From Pristionchus mayeri (Eukaryota > Nematoda > Chromadorea > Rhabditida > Neodiplogasteridae): a DNA stretch of 64,000 nt. The notes beneath the pieces are model-generated. The model had not been told where the DNA came from. It did no database searches and saw only the letters and a list, made by a program, of their open reading frames with translations. Numbering within the stretch: the first letter of the stretch is position 1; each line of letters begins with the position of its first letter. Below are positions 23,793 through 36,489 of this stretch, piece after piece. The DNA lies in assembly GCA_036245805.1 (NCBI GenBank), contig BTRK01000005.1:29927469-29991468 (forward strand), read 5' to 3'. Both the position numbers and the translations under genes were made by a program.

Positions 23793-24594
23793 GGGTTATT
23801 ACAAAATATGTATATAAACTTCTTAAAACAATTTACAGTTCTAATAAAATATGACAATACCAATTAATATATTATGAGAGAAAAAGTATGGCTCTTTCTC
23901 TGTTGGTTTGTGTTACACAGTGGCCCGGTATTTTGGACTTGCATCATGCTCAAGAATGATCGTAGATAAACTTTTGAGTAATCAACAACAAGTTGTGCAT
24001 AGTCAAATTTATTGATTCGTCTGAATGCAAAACATAAACATTAAATGAATATTTTATCAGACTTTACAAATTGGAGTCGCACTTTGAAGATCCGCACTCG
24101 CACTTTGAAGATCCGCATTTTCAAAACGGTTTGTTCAGAATTTGGATTATTTCTCAAAACCATGCATCTATGCTAATTGCGTCTTCTTTATCACACAAAC
24201 TTATCATCTTTATTTTGTAATCTCACACACTTCGGGAATTAGATTACTTCTGTACTTCTTTTTTTCCTTGCGAGCCACTACCAGGTCGTCTCCATGCCAT
24301 GGTAGGTTCACGTCAACTCTTCGCCTGACTAAACACATTTTTTTCAGTAATAATTATGATGTTATTTCAATTTTTATTATGCGCAATGTAAATAAAAAGG
24401 GTTGGTCTAACCGATTCGAACGGATCTCTTGGTGAAGAATGCGCATCGAGAGAAGGCCCAGTCCTTCCTAAATATTACGCGGCCCGTTAGCTACAAATTT
24501 ATCTTGTCTACAAGTATTTAAAGATCAGCAAAAGGAAAAGTTCGAATCAGCGGCATTTCATTCTGTTTCAAAAGTTTTTTTTAAGAGACTGTCC
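23793..24594. other. AT-rich stretch without a supported gene
   Basis: No exon chain or domain seen. It contains a near-exact duplicated phrase CGCACTTTGAAGATCCGCA at 24077-24120. Confidence 0.4.
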
Positions 24595-25030
24595 ACGAGA
24601 GAACGAAACAACTGTACAGAGGTGCACGGGCGGCCTAAAATTCGATAATTTCCAAACACTTTTTCTGAAGTGTAGGTCTCGAGTGCTGATTGACGGCTGT
24701 CGATTTTGAAAAAGTTACAGATACCCCCTACTTTTGGGGTCGACAATTTTGATATCTCAGAATTATGCGTAAAATATATTTTCTGGGGTATTTTCACTCG
24801 TAGAGTACGATTTTCAATATCCGAATGCGAGAAAATGCGAACCATTTTTCAGAGTCTGCATTCAAATCCCTTCGATACGATTTTCGGAATCTACGTGAAA
24901 AGTTATGCACAGTGAGAAATTTCAAGATTTAAAAAATATAGACTTGTGACATGGTGATCCAAAGTGCACAAAATACGTCAAATTGCTGAACATGTGTTCA
25001 CGAGGCCCCGAAAATTTTCACATCTTATAG
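24595..25030. mobile_element. One-armed copy of the TTAA palindromic element
   Basis: It begins GAGACTGTCCACGAGAGAAC after TTAA (24591-24594) and follows the left arm of the element at 4176-5579 for about 0.43 kb with many substitutions and small gaps. Similarity stops near CTTATAG at 25030. The second arm and right TTAA are absent, so it is a truncated or decayed copy. Confidence 0.8.
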
Positions 25031-25221
25031 GTGAAATGGTCGTAAAGCCTTTTGGTATGAGTTATTTGACTGAAACAACAGTTTTGAATCCAACGTTGTT
25101 GGTGGATAAATAATCGATCTAGGATTTTCCGTGTTCGAGTCCGCACGTCCCTTCTCCTCATCAAGGTTTGTCTGTGAAATCGATCTAGATCTGGTTTTAT
25201 GCAACGCTTGTGACTGCATCT

Positions 25222-26290
25222 TCAACGGAGGGCTTCCGCGCATGGTCGGCGGCTAAAAATCGTCTTTCCCATGCCTCCACTTCTCTTCCTTACCGGAGCG
25301 TCAGCTGTAGCAGCTGCAGTGGTCGTGTGCTGCGTACTGAGAAAGGCTGTTGTTGCTGTTTGTTTCTCATCCTTTCAGTGAGAGGTCGCCTCGAGTTATG
25401 CAGAGGGGGAGACTCAGAATGGGCATGTAGTGCCGCAGACTGCTGAAAATACGCATTGAAAAATATTTGTAAATGCATTATTACTGTGCCGATGTATTTG
25501 GAAGGTACGTCGCCATTGCTTTCATTTTTATGATTTTTACGAACCGAATTAGCCATTGTTTTTAGCGGGTAGATGGGAAGAGACACGTCCCCCCTCTCGG
25601 ACTCTCTCGGTCGTCGTAGCGGAGTGGTCTGCAATTGTGAAAAAGGATTTAAACAAATTTAACTGGTTTTCAGATAGTTACCATGTTGTTCCTTGTGAAT
25701 TTGGATGAAAAACATACTGGTGATGTTCATCTCACCTGCTTCTCTCCTTCTGATGCAGCCCTCTTTACGCGGATGAACACGTTCGGTTTCTTGGGACTGA
25801 ATAGAAATTTTCAAAAAGACGGTTATTACAAAATTCATTTCTTTCTTTGTGTTATTCAATTTAAAGCAGGATTGCTACTGGAACCTTATGTGAAAAGCAG
25901 CGTCGACTGCTGCAACCATATCTGCTGGGCTCCTGATGGGAAGACTCGAGGATCCATCTGAAATGATATGCCATGATCAATTGATCTGACATTGGTGGAA
26001 CAGAAAAAGCCGCTAAGACGGAGCGGGCTTTTGTCAAATGAAGTCCCTGTTCACTGACTTCTCCAGTACGGAAGCAATTGCTGATCTCCATTGGTCAGTC
26101 TTCTCACGAGACTGTAGACACAGCTGAAGAGTGGAGAGTGATCAGCGTACTTCGATGATTCTCGCGAGAACCTCAACGGAGATTTTCTCTCATGGTTCCC
26201 ATGAAAATAAGAAACTGCTTACGAATTGTGCTGCTTCTTTCCATTCGTAGATTGGAAGGAGATGAAACGGAAAGTATTGCATTGCTCATC
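25222..26290 (-). CDS. PH-domain-like gene, 3' exons only
   Basis: Exons with good splice sites read: 26290-26223 (FRFISFQSTNGKKQHN), 26123-about 26060 (LQSREKTDQWRSAIASVLE), 25957-25885 (SLPIRSPADMVAAVDAAF), 25796-25736 (PKKPNVFIRVKRAASEGEKQ), 25628-25509, 25442-25294 and 25252-25222, ending in TGA. The first two together resemble the last strands and C-terminal helix of a pleckstrin-homology domain (conserved Trp in DQW, then an alanine-rich helix), which binds phosphoinositides or proteins at membranes. The remainder is low-complexity, rich in Ser, Arg and Gln. Codon phase fits at every joint except between exons 2 and 3, where no donor gives the needed phase; a missed micro-exon or a disabling change is possible. 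Upstream exons with the PH N-terminus were not found with confidence above 26290. Confidence 0.5.
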
Positions 26291-28042
26291 CTGGAAAAGA
26301 AAGATCTATCAAATATGAGCTTTTTAAATTGTAGAGAAATGAAGAGCACAATATTCCTTAGTGATTTAGGCGTGGTGTTTCCTCTCGATCTGTGAGTAGA
26401 TGGGACGAACCAGAGGGAAGATTCAATCGATTCCCCTTCCTTTTAAGAAAAAGGACAAGGAGTTGATATGGGAGTGCATGAATGTGCCTTCTGGTTCACT
26501 TGTCTTTTTTAAGTGAAGTCGAGCTTCATGCGTTATGTGATAAAGGAAAATATTTTAATATTCACTTGTGGACTTTGGCTTAGGAGTGCAGCTGTCCCAA
26601 GTCATGTTGAAATATTTATATCGTCATTATGTCTCCAAGAATGACGGTACAAGGAAATATCATAATATTTCGAAATTGAATCTCCATCGAAATATACCCA
26701 AGCTTTACGAAGAGCTTCGAATCTGGGCAGGTGTTCTCGGAAGCGTTAAGTTCATTTCGCATTTCACTTGCTCTTCCATCCCACCTGCCCGTCAGCTCCA
26801 ACTACTCCAAATCCTCGTTCAGTAAATGGTCTCACAAATGAACTCTTTCGCGTGCACTTTCCATACCCAATGCTCCTTTTGAATGCTCCTTCTCTCCATT
26901 CTCTCCCTTCTTCCCTTCCACTGTCCCGGTTGCTCAGCGCCCTTTTCACCAAGCCCTCATAGGATGGCCGGGAAAGAGAGAGAAAGAGGGAGGGAGTGGG
27001 GAGGAATGGGAGGCGGGAGGACTGTCCTCCGGTGACACCTGGTGGGGTGGACAGAGAAGAGAGAGAGCGAGTGAGGGAGAGAAGGAGGGTCAACTCCCCC
27101 CCCCCCTCTCTCCTCTCATAGTAAGGATAGCGAATGAGTTCTCTTCAGTCTCCCTACTCCCTCTCTTTCCCTTTGAGCTGTACGAATCGAATTGATTAGA
27201 TAGTTCATCTTCTTCCTCCTTTCATCTCGCTCTAGTTTGCCCTATTTATGATGTTCTCTTCCATTCATGTTTCACCATACTTTTGAAGGGAGTAATATGA
27301 CTTTGCGTTAAGTTTACCTTTGAATTTCGCTGTAAAGCCCGACAGCCCAAACGGAAAAGGGCAGTGGATGGGGCAAGAGTGCGGGTTGAATCTTATCCGA
27401 GCAAACTAAAGTAGGGAGGAGAAAGAGTGTGATACGTCGTTTGGAAGGAAGACTCGCGCCTTTTCGAGCGAGAGACTGTGGAAATCGAAGAGACCGCGAT
27501 ATGAGAGAGAAAGAGAGAAAAGGGAGAGGAGTGGACAGAGGGGATAACCAGCAAATTGCCTCGCTTCAAGCCCACATCTTGCATGGAGAATGAGATATTG
27601 CCAATTCTGTGGTATATCTCAAAGAATGGCTCAGGTAACAGGAGGAATGGGGAATGAGGGAGCTTGATGTGTACACTCTAGCCGGTTGCCTGCTCAAAGT
27701 AAGCTATCGTAAATCTAAACTAGGGAGAGGTTCTTGCCCCTTATCGATTGGATCCCGTCGACCTAGCGGCTATTCAGACTATCTGAAGAACATGTCCTCT
27801 CTTTATCAGATGCGCAAACAAACAAGCCAGTAAAGGCCAATTAGTCTAATCAATTGGAGCCGGCAAGTTTGTTTACTCTGCGCACCACCGCGAGTCAGTG
27901 CCATCCCTTGTTATTAGTCACTTCGAGTCTTTCCCAGTCCGCGTGTGAAAGAAAGGCCGTATGCTATTCCCATCGTGAACAATCTCCAGTTATATAGTGC
28001 AGTGTCTCTCCCTAACCCCTTGCACTCTTATCATTTCAGTGG
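26291..28042. other. Intergenic region upstream of the SET gene
   Basis: Contains CT/GA-rich tracts (26860-27140) and no exon chain I can support. Short open frames at 26400-26520 on both strands are possible missing exons of the PH-like gene but could not be phased. Confidence 0.4.
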
Positions 28043-31000
28043 ATGATCGACCCCTACGATTACCAGGTCAACTCACCCTACCCCGGGGTGGAGTTGCTCT
28101 CAGGTAAGAGCTAGAGACGGTAGTGGTAGAGTGCGCAATTCGAATAATTATCTCTTCTCTTTAAATAACCTCTACCCCGATTGTGCGACTAAAGAGTGTA
28201 TAGAATGACCGTTGTATCGTTGATAGAATTCCATCCTGTAGATAAAGCGAAAAGGTGTGCGCGATTTGATGAATAATTGTTTTTGTCTGCGCGTTTTGGT
28301 TCTGCCCACGAGGGAAATCTGACCCACCTTCGGGACTTTTCCAAATGCTCGTTTTTTTTTCTGTCTCTACGAAATATCGAATTTAGAAGGAGAAGACGAC
28401 GAAGAGGATCGGAGATACAGCAATTACCTCGTAAGTCATTTACGACCCCGTCAACTTTCTCGAAGTCGGTTTGAAATGACGCCTCGGCTCGTAATCTCGG
28501 AAACTTTTACTTTAACCAAAACCGATGCTTTTCTAATCTACATCAAAGAACGGCAAATATTATAGTAACAGATTCTTGAGATTCGGTTTGTTTAAAAAAA
28601 ACGGCTCCAGGCTCCAGTGATGAGAGAGCGATAAAAAACGAGATTATAATGCGAGAGGATGAGAAGGGGGTAGGGGGGAGGATATGTCGAACAACATCCT
28701 TAGTCCATGCCGTCACAAACAGTGCACTATTGCAGTTCCCGTCCGACAACGAGGAGGAAATGGACGATGAGTCGGTGGAGGGAGAGATCGCCCCCTCAAC
28801 TTCAGCCGATGCCCAGGAAATGGAGCGAATGAAACGATCACAAGTGAGTTTTATTCGATTTTTCACTCTTCCGAAAATACACCACAAGTATCTACGTGTC
28901 AAGGGATCTCGTTAGTTCGTCTTTCCACCGCACTCTGGGTTGCCCTTGGGGACGCATCTTCTCGTTTGGGACCCAATCCGTTGCTGCGCGGTTCCATTAG
29001 CATCCTTCGTCGCTTCCGAGTCCAGATGGTCTTTCTTCTGCGTTACTATTTCTAATTTGCTACATTACGAATATTCTAGATTCTTCATCAATTCCATATT
29101 TATTGTCTTAGCAATTTAACTGAAAGCTATTGACGTAGAGCCCAGGTCTTAGTACTAAACGCAAGTCATACGAAAGATTAATTTTCTAGATGTCGTTATC
29201 TGACGAAGAATCAGAAGGAGATCGTCCATCGACGACATCGAATCGACGGCGCCGTTTTCAACCCCCCGGGAATTCGAACAACGAGGTGAATAGTAGTTTC
29301 ATCCGTATTTTCATTTGAAAATTTGAAATTACATTTTTTGGATCCTTGAGAGAGTGGTGAAAGAAGTTCTTCAGTCTTTTTATGTGAGAATTTGGCATTT
29401 CCAAGAGCTATAATTCAAGAGGAACGGGGTTCTATTCCACGGTTGTCGGCACCTTTGGCATGTTCCCTCCCCCTTAGGAGCGTGAGATTAGGATCTCACT
29501 CTCCCATTTTCGGTGCTAATCGCATAAAGTTCCGCCCAGCAGAGTTTCCTATTGATCTTGTGGCGTTCTTTTGAGAAAGGGGGAGCGAATCATCCTATTT
29601 AAGCTAATCTCTTCCTCATGTTCGACTCTTTCACTATTCGGGTGCGTTCTCGTATCTCAGTATCCACGCAAGAGCTATTTCAAAGAATACAACCATTCGT
29701 TCTCAAAACGCGCTCAAAAGATAATTGGCCGTGTATTCCAAAAATTATGTCTTTGATTTCTCAATATGAATTATCTTCTTCCAGAGTTCGTCATGCGAAC
29801 CTCTAAATATTCTCACCACTCGATTGCATCTCTCCCGTCAAACTCGATCATCTTCAGTTGCAGTCGCCATTTCCAAGGAGGTAGGACAACGTCGCAAATC
29901 ATTCCAAAATGATCCGATAGTTCTCCCCCCCCCATCTCCTGCATCCCGAAATGAATACTCAGAACTTATCTTCTCTTATCTTCTCTCTCTTCCATCCGTC
30001 TCTTTCATTTCTGAATCTCTTTTACGTCTATAATCTTGCCTGCCAACGTGCTGCCCCCTAATGCCCCAACCCCCCAAACCGACTCCCAAATACGACGGAT
30101 ATCTGCCAAAACTTCACGAAGATTACCCTCTGCTATTCGGTCTTAACTCGTGGGGGATAAATGAATTTAATTGAATTGAAAGAACGTTTGGTCACCTTGA
30201 ACAGAAGGAAGGTTGGTATTGAGCATGTTCAGTTCTCGTCTTCCTGTACGCCTCTCCCTCCACCCGACTTCTCTCATCTCTACAGACGGACTCGCTCCTC
30301 TTCAGTTGTATCCGTGAAGTCCAAGGAGGTAAGGACAGGGACCTTTCGAACTTTGTATTTCATATTTAATATGAAGATTCTAATTTACATTATCCCATAT
30401 ATTTTCAAGCAGTCTTCGACCAAAGTGCAGCAAAAAATCAAGAGAGAAGCATCCGTGCCAGTGCAGGTCAGTGAAAGGAAATGACTCTTGTTTTTTGCCT
30501 TGCTAGAAAGTTCAACGAATGACTATGATACATTTTTCAGGCATCTTCTTCTACCCTTGCGATGTATCGGAAGAGAATCAAACGGCTAGAGAGTTTGCCT
30601 ACTGAGGTCAGACTTGGAACCTCTTTGCTCTATTTAACAGACCAACTGTAATAGGTGGAAGTGAAATTCAATTCGACACAATTCTGAAAAAAATCTATTA
30701 AAATAATTAAGAGAAACAATGATATTTTTTCAATAGTGGTACTAGTTCCAGACGATGATGCCTCGTAAGCGTGGTCGGCCTTGCAAAGATCCGATCAGAG
30801 GGCCAATCAAGAAGAGGACGGTGGAACAGATATTGGCTGCCAATGCGAAGCATAAGGAGTGGAGAATGAGTGAGTGGCGTTGAAATTAAATACTCTCTAT
30901 GAGTAGAAGTACCTCGACAATGAGATTAAAGTAACACGTTCTCGCTGATCTCTATGAGATGCTTCCCTTCAGAACGAAAATTGCTGAAGTTGATGTCCGT

Positions 31001-34000
31001 GTTGGAGAAGAGTGAGCAGAATGTAAAGCAAGTAAGCATTTCAAGTCCTTGAGTAGTCTAAAAACCACTGCGGCTGCAATTTCAAGGAAATGCACGAATA
31101 TTTTTTCCACTGTTCAGCATCATCAGTAAACTGAAAGTTCTAAAAAGGGAACTAAATAATTTTGTTGCAGCCGGTTTCTAGTCGAGCGTCTCCTCCTGTT
31201 GGGAAAGGCATTGTCAATCGTTTCCGTGCCTCCTCAGTGTTGCCCATGCGTGGACGACCTCCCTGTACTACGCCCTCCCGTGCATCGTCCGTGCCTCGTG
31301 TGAGTCAGAAGTTAAAGTTTCGATCTGGTTTCAGCTGGTAAAATGAGCTGTATCGAAGGGTCATTTGGATTAAACACTGAGTAGTATACAGAAAAGGTGC
31401 AGTACGCCACGATGCAATGGGCCTAGGGCTGTTGCAGGAACACCAAGCAACTTCCTCTGAAAAAGATGGAGGCAGTAACAAATCGCACAGAACTGACTAG
31501 TTCTACATGAATAGCTAGCGATGTGATACTTAGATGAAGAGATTAGTTGTTATTAATTGATCTCTGCTCTCATTTACCGGATTTTTTTCAGCAAATAGCA
31601 TCGGAACCGAAGAAACGAGGAAGACCACCACACATCTCTCTTCCAGTGGCTTCACCATTCATTGAATCTAATAAGCGAGGAAGACCACCCCGTGTCCCTC
31701 CTCCAGTACCCTCCCCAGTGACTCCAAGTGATACCAACCCTGCCTCTTCATTACCTGCGAGAACCATCGTGGAGAAGAGGAGAGCACATCTGAAGAAGAG
31801 AGATGAGAAATGTCGAAAGGTGAACAATTTTATCTAGAGTTTTCGAGAAAATCGTTGTAGTTGCCAAATGAGGCATTCAATTATTTGAGTTTCTAAAATA
31901 TCTTGTGCTTCACAGGCGCTTGGTCTACACTATGAGGGGAAGAAGTACTGCATGGCCAAGCAGGGAACTGTCGACGAAGGAAGCACTTGGGATTACGTCC
32001 AAGAAGTGAGAACCTTGACGCACTGATTAAAAATACACGTTTGCCTCAACAAAACTTTTGATTCTTTAAAAAAAATTGAGATTTCATTCAACTTGACGAA
32101 GATCAATCCAATGTGTTTCAGATCCTGGATGGGTATAAACACTCGATGGAATATTGGAAAAAGAAAGAGGATAGAATGGCGGAAACTGTGAGTCGAGTAG
32201 TCTGATTGGAAATGTGAAAGGCATAAAATCCCTAAGATTCTTTTGGACAAAACGCATACGAATAAAACGATTTTCGAGTGATTGCAAAATACGTGCGTAC
32301 AATTTGATTCGACTTATGCCAGAATTCTTTCAGGGCAATCCATTCGAGACGGACTTTGTTGTTGGATGCACTGCCTACAAAGGAAACTGGGATGAGGCGA
32401 AGAGAAGAATCAGAGTAAAAGTGAGTAACTCAGAAAAGAAAATTACTTGTTATCGTTGTAGAGTACAGTTAGTGGCAAATAGAGTTCATATTCATATTTA
32501 TCCTGACGTCAGGCACAATGGTCCTGCAGGAGGGTGACTTCAGTGTAGAGGGAATGGGGATCTTCGGTCTCAGAGCGTCGTTAGGTCAAGGGATGGGATC
32601 TTCTTTGGCTTCTCTGGTCAACTGTAGGGACGATCGTGACGGATCTCCGTTGAGCATCGAAGTAGATCATCCTGCCGCCGAACACCTGACTTGCGCCGGT
32701 TAGGAACTCACAACGCAGACAGCGAGGTTTTCTTGACGGTAGATCACTCGAGACGATGGGAATCCGTCCGTGCTCCTCCTCTTGAAGTGTACCAAATAGA
32801 GTTACCAAATAGAGCAAATAGAGGCAAATAGAGTTACGCGTTCTTAAATCTATTGGACCACTTCGCAGATACTAATGAAGTTCACTGGATTCCCGTATGC
32901 CCACTGGAACGATTACGATTCATCGAATGATGCTGTGGAGTACAAAATGGTCAAGGCCATCCAGGAGTTCCGGTGGAGGGAAGCACTCCTGTCCAAGGTA
33001 CACCAATTATGAGTTCATGAAGTTTGCTTTGCAACAAAATTAGTCCACACTACCGTTTCGTGATTATACACATGTGTGTGTATGCGTGCGATGGTATTCA
33101 ATTTTAAATACTTTTAATTTTTGCGTAATGTTGAGCATTAGAATGCTAGGTGCCCGTTCGTAGTTGAAAGCTTTTCAGGTGCGTAAGGAGATGCGAGAGG
33201 AATGCGAGACAAGAGGTGAAGACTTCGACCAGCTGTATCCCCATGTAAGAGGAATGAGATATAGCTCTTGGTTTTGAAATGATTTCGGAATATTATTTAT
33301 TATTTTATCCTGAATTTGTTCAGGTCTTTCTTCCCAAAGGCGAAGTCGGTACATACGCCACCGATGAAGTAAGTAACATACCATTATTTTGTTTTAGTGC
33401 CACGTAATTTGATGAGCAAACACAGAATAAGACGTATTTTTCCAGGCAATGAAGCGGCGGACACTCTTCCGAGCTCGAGAAGCCACCATCAATGAGATCC
33501 TCAAGAAGTGAGAGCAACCATTAAACTCCTCATAATCATATTCAAACTCCTTGACCGTGATATTTCCATTTGAGATCAAAGATAATTTATTTTCAGAGTT
33601 GGTGTGCCACCGATCATTGTGGAAGAATGGACGGGGAATACGAGAGACGACAACAGTCTCTTCGAATTTGTTGTGAGCATTTTCTTCTGGAATTGAGAAT
33701 GTATGAACTTCGTCATGATCGAAAAAATCAATTGTAACTCGAGATTGCAGTTCACAGTCTACGTGCATCTCTCTAAGAAAGTTCAGAAGGCGGAGAGGGA
33801 AGCACACGGGACGCCGCTAAAGCACAAGTATCACCTACTCTTTATCAGTTCCGTGACGACTATCGCAAGGAAGTCAGCAATTCAATCAATAATTGCACAG
33901 GTGCGGGGTCGATTGTTGCTGTGCAGGAGGTTCTTCTCGCGAGTGCCACTGCTGCCCCAATGAGGTCGGTTGAAACAGGCAAAATATTGAATCAATAGCA

Positions 34001-35683
34001 AAATAATTTGTACTCTCATTAGTGATTGTAGGTTTGTCACGGCTAGATCTTTAATCAATTTTGTTCAGAACGATACAGTGGAATGCAATGAGGACTGTGC
34101 CTGTACGATCGAGGATTGCCCGAGCAGAATAATGCAGGTACACAATGTTTATTTTCCATGGATAGCCTTTTCGAAACTGAAAATTGCTCCTTCTAATGCC
34201 CTCTAGAGTTCTTGTTCACAAGAAAATATATTTCCAGCGTGGTCGGAAGACGTTAATGGCAGTGATTCGTCATCCGGTGAAGGGATGGACTACTCGAGCT
34301 CTCGAGGATATCCCGGAGGGAACATACGTGGGGGATTACGCTGGCGAGGTGGACATTTTGGACTTCTTTCAAGACAAAAAACAAACACGAGAACATTTTC
34401 AACATTTGGGAACACAAACTATTATACATGAATAGCATGTCATAATTGTGTCATATTTCTGTCATCTAAGATGCTGACTGCGTGGGAGAACAAGCAACTC
34501 GAGCAGACGTACTCGACTGATCTTCCGTACCCTCTCGTGGATAGGCGAAAGCCATCTGCGATTCATCAGGTTTAATTTTGTATTTAGCTTTGAAATTCGA
34601 TTAGTTACGAATTTTCGAGGGGATTCGATTTTGGTGCTCGATTTGATAATATTTATGTCCTCTAAGATAACGCAATTTTGGACTTGCTATGATTTTGCTA
34701 TTCAGAAGAACGATGCGAAAGTCAGCAAGAATGGAGGTTATTGCCATCGACCACTGGCCATGACTGCACTCAGGAAGGTAAGTCATGTTTATTACTTTGA
34801 AATTTCATAAATTAACTTTGCAGGGCAACGAGGGTCGCTGGCACTCGCACAGCTGCGATTACAATATGCAGGTGAGCTTTTTTACCGCTAGCTCAACAGA
34901 AATTGCATTAAATAATTGAAGGCAACGATTTTTCAGCTGACTGCTCGCTTTGTGTCCAGGAAGGACTGGGCTTTCGCTCGCCTCGCTTTCTTCACTGTCA
35001 AGGACGTCAAGATCGGTGGGAACAAACCAAAATTGAAGTATTTATTTGAGTAGAAAATAGATAATTCTCGCTTTCTCAGGCCAGGAACTCACGTGGAACT
35101 ACCATGGAGATAAGCTCCTCCGTGCAATTTCGTCGAAGAAGAAGTTCAGGAGCGACCTCATCCCCAGATGCGTGTGAGTGAGCAAATAGGGAGGAGCCAA
35201 ATACGCTTTTGGAATGAAATTAATCTGTTCACCATTACGAATAGGCGATATTTTATCAAGAAAAGATCATATAACTTGATATTCATCTTGAAAAATTGAA
35301 GGTGCGGCTCTTCACAATGCATGATAAAGCCATGGGATGAGTGCAGTTCGGATGAATCTGAGGATGAGGTGATGATTTTGCAAATCATTGTGACACTGCC
35401 ACTCACATTCGTCTGTTTTTTCGCCACTTTAAACTGACGGAATTTGTGATATTATGAATTAATGACTGGGAAAATTTGCAGACTGAAAACGATTCCTTCT
35501 CCGACGGTGAGGAAATCAAACCGAATGAGAGGAAGAAAGTGATGAAGAAGAGAAGGAAGAGAAAAGTACAAACAATCATCAGGTAGATTATATTATCGAT
35601 GTCAACTTGGGGAACGCATATTTGTTTCCGAAACATCGTCAAATTTCAGATCTTCTGACGAGGAGAACGAATTCAGTACGTAA
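28043..35683 (+). CDS. Chromodomain/SET histone methyltransferase-like protein
   Basis: More than 20 short exons join, starting MIDPYDYQVNSPYPGVELLS (28043-28103, then 28387-28430) and ending at TAA 35681-35683. Order: acidic N-terminus; Ser-rich repeats (TRSSSV twice, near 29840 and 30290); four AT-hook-like GRP motifs (RKRGRPCK, MRGRPP, KKRGRPPH, NKRGRPPR); a chromodomain-like exon at 32869-32997 (ILMKFTGFPYAHWNDYD); an SUV39-like pre-SET lead-in (IIVEEW) and Cys-rich pre-SET (CGVDCCCAGG...CHCCPN, then ECNEDCACTIEDCPSR); a SET domain (GWTTRALEDIPEGTYVGDYA at about 34286-34345, GRWHSHSCDYN near 34835, GQELTWNYHG near 35080); a post-SET-like CVCGSSQC; and a basic tail. Family members methylate histone H3 lysine 9 in heterochromatin. 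The SET core NHSC reads SHSC here, while the C-terminal Tyr of TWNY is kept, so activity may be altered. A SINE-like repeat lies in the intron before the chromodomain exon. Confidence 0.8.
32487..32792 (-). mobile_element. SINE-like retroposon, copy 1
   Basis: A 306-bp block shares about 95% identity with 42216-42527 and is flanked by an 11-bp direct repeat CAAATAGAGTT (32476-32486 and 32793-32803). On the minus strand its 3' end is a tail of ATATGAA-type units after GTCAGGATAA, as expected of LINE-mobilised short elements. I see no clear Pol III A/B boxes. Sited in an intron of the SET gene. Confidence 0.8.
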
Positions 35684-36489
35684 ACTTGCCATCTCATGGA
35701 AATCGACTCACTCTACATTCAATGTATGGAATTAGTAAATTATGGGAACATGTTGCGGCTTTATTATGTACCAATTTGCTTTTGTATTGCATTTTTGCAA
35801 GGTCACACTTAGCATTTTTAGATAACTAAGTAATTCATAATGTGATTTAATTGTCTTTCGAATGTTAAGAGAATATCTCCATGACTGTACATGCTTCATC
35901 TTATCTTTATTCGAATTTGTTCTTCTCTTACAATATTTTAGGTCAGCGTTGTGGTTTATTATCTAAATATTCGTACTAATTTAACTGTATCTAATGCCTG
36001 TACTGTCCAAATAAATGAGTTGCCATGGCCAAAATCTTATTGTAAGTATTGCAATCAACTGTTCCGTATACAATAGTCTACACATCTACACATACGTTTC
36101 CTGAACTCTGATCGCATGTATTCATTACTCAAATTTTCACTCATAATGTTCGTAATGTCACCCTCTGATGTATGGTTTAACTGACTCATGCTTCTTTCCT
36201 TTGTCCGTCTAGGCGGTTTTTACGTGGAGAGATCTTTTGATCTCTTCCTCCCCTTCTCTCCTCTCCTTCCTCCCGTCTCTTCACTCGCCCTTCTCCCTTC
36301 TTCCTTTCTCTCCTTTCGTCTCTTCTCTCTCCTCTCGCGATTGCTCAACGAAACAGCCCGCACTCCCCCATTGCACAATATTGCGCGCTTCGAAGAAAGA
36401 CGACGCACTCTAAATACACCTCCACTCCTTAGTTTTAGCGTTCTTTCTCCAAAGATCTTTCTCTAATCAGCTGCTTTCAGTTCTAAAAA
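35684..36489. other. Spacer between SET gene and P-glycoprotein gene
   Basis: AT-rich 3' flank of the SET gene with AATAAA at about 36010, then a CT-rich tract (36230-36340) before the transporter start. No coding exon supported. Confidence 0.45.

Noticed and set aside
25025..25243. 72-codon minus-strand frame as an extra exon of the PH-like gene
   Set aside because: The in-phase exon 25252-25222 reaches a stop first; joining this frame needs a poor acceptor.
32518..32703. 61-codon frame inside the SINE-like element as a gene
   Set aside because: Kept in two recent copies only, no start context or domain; likely chance within a young repeat.
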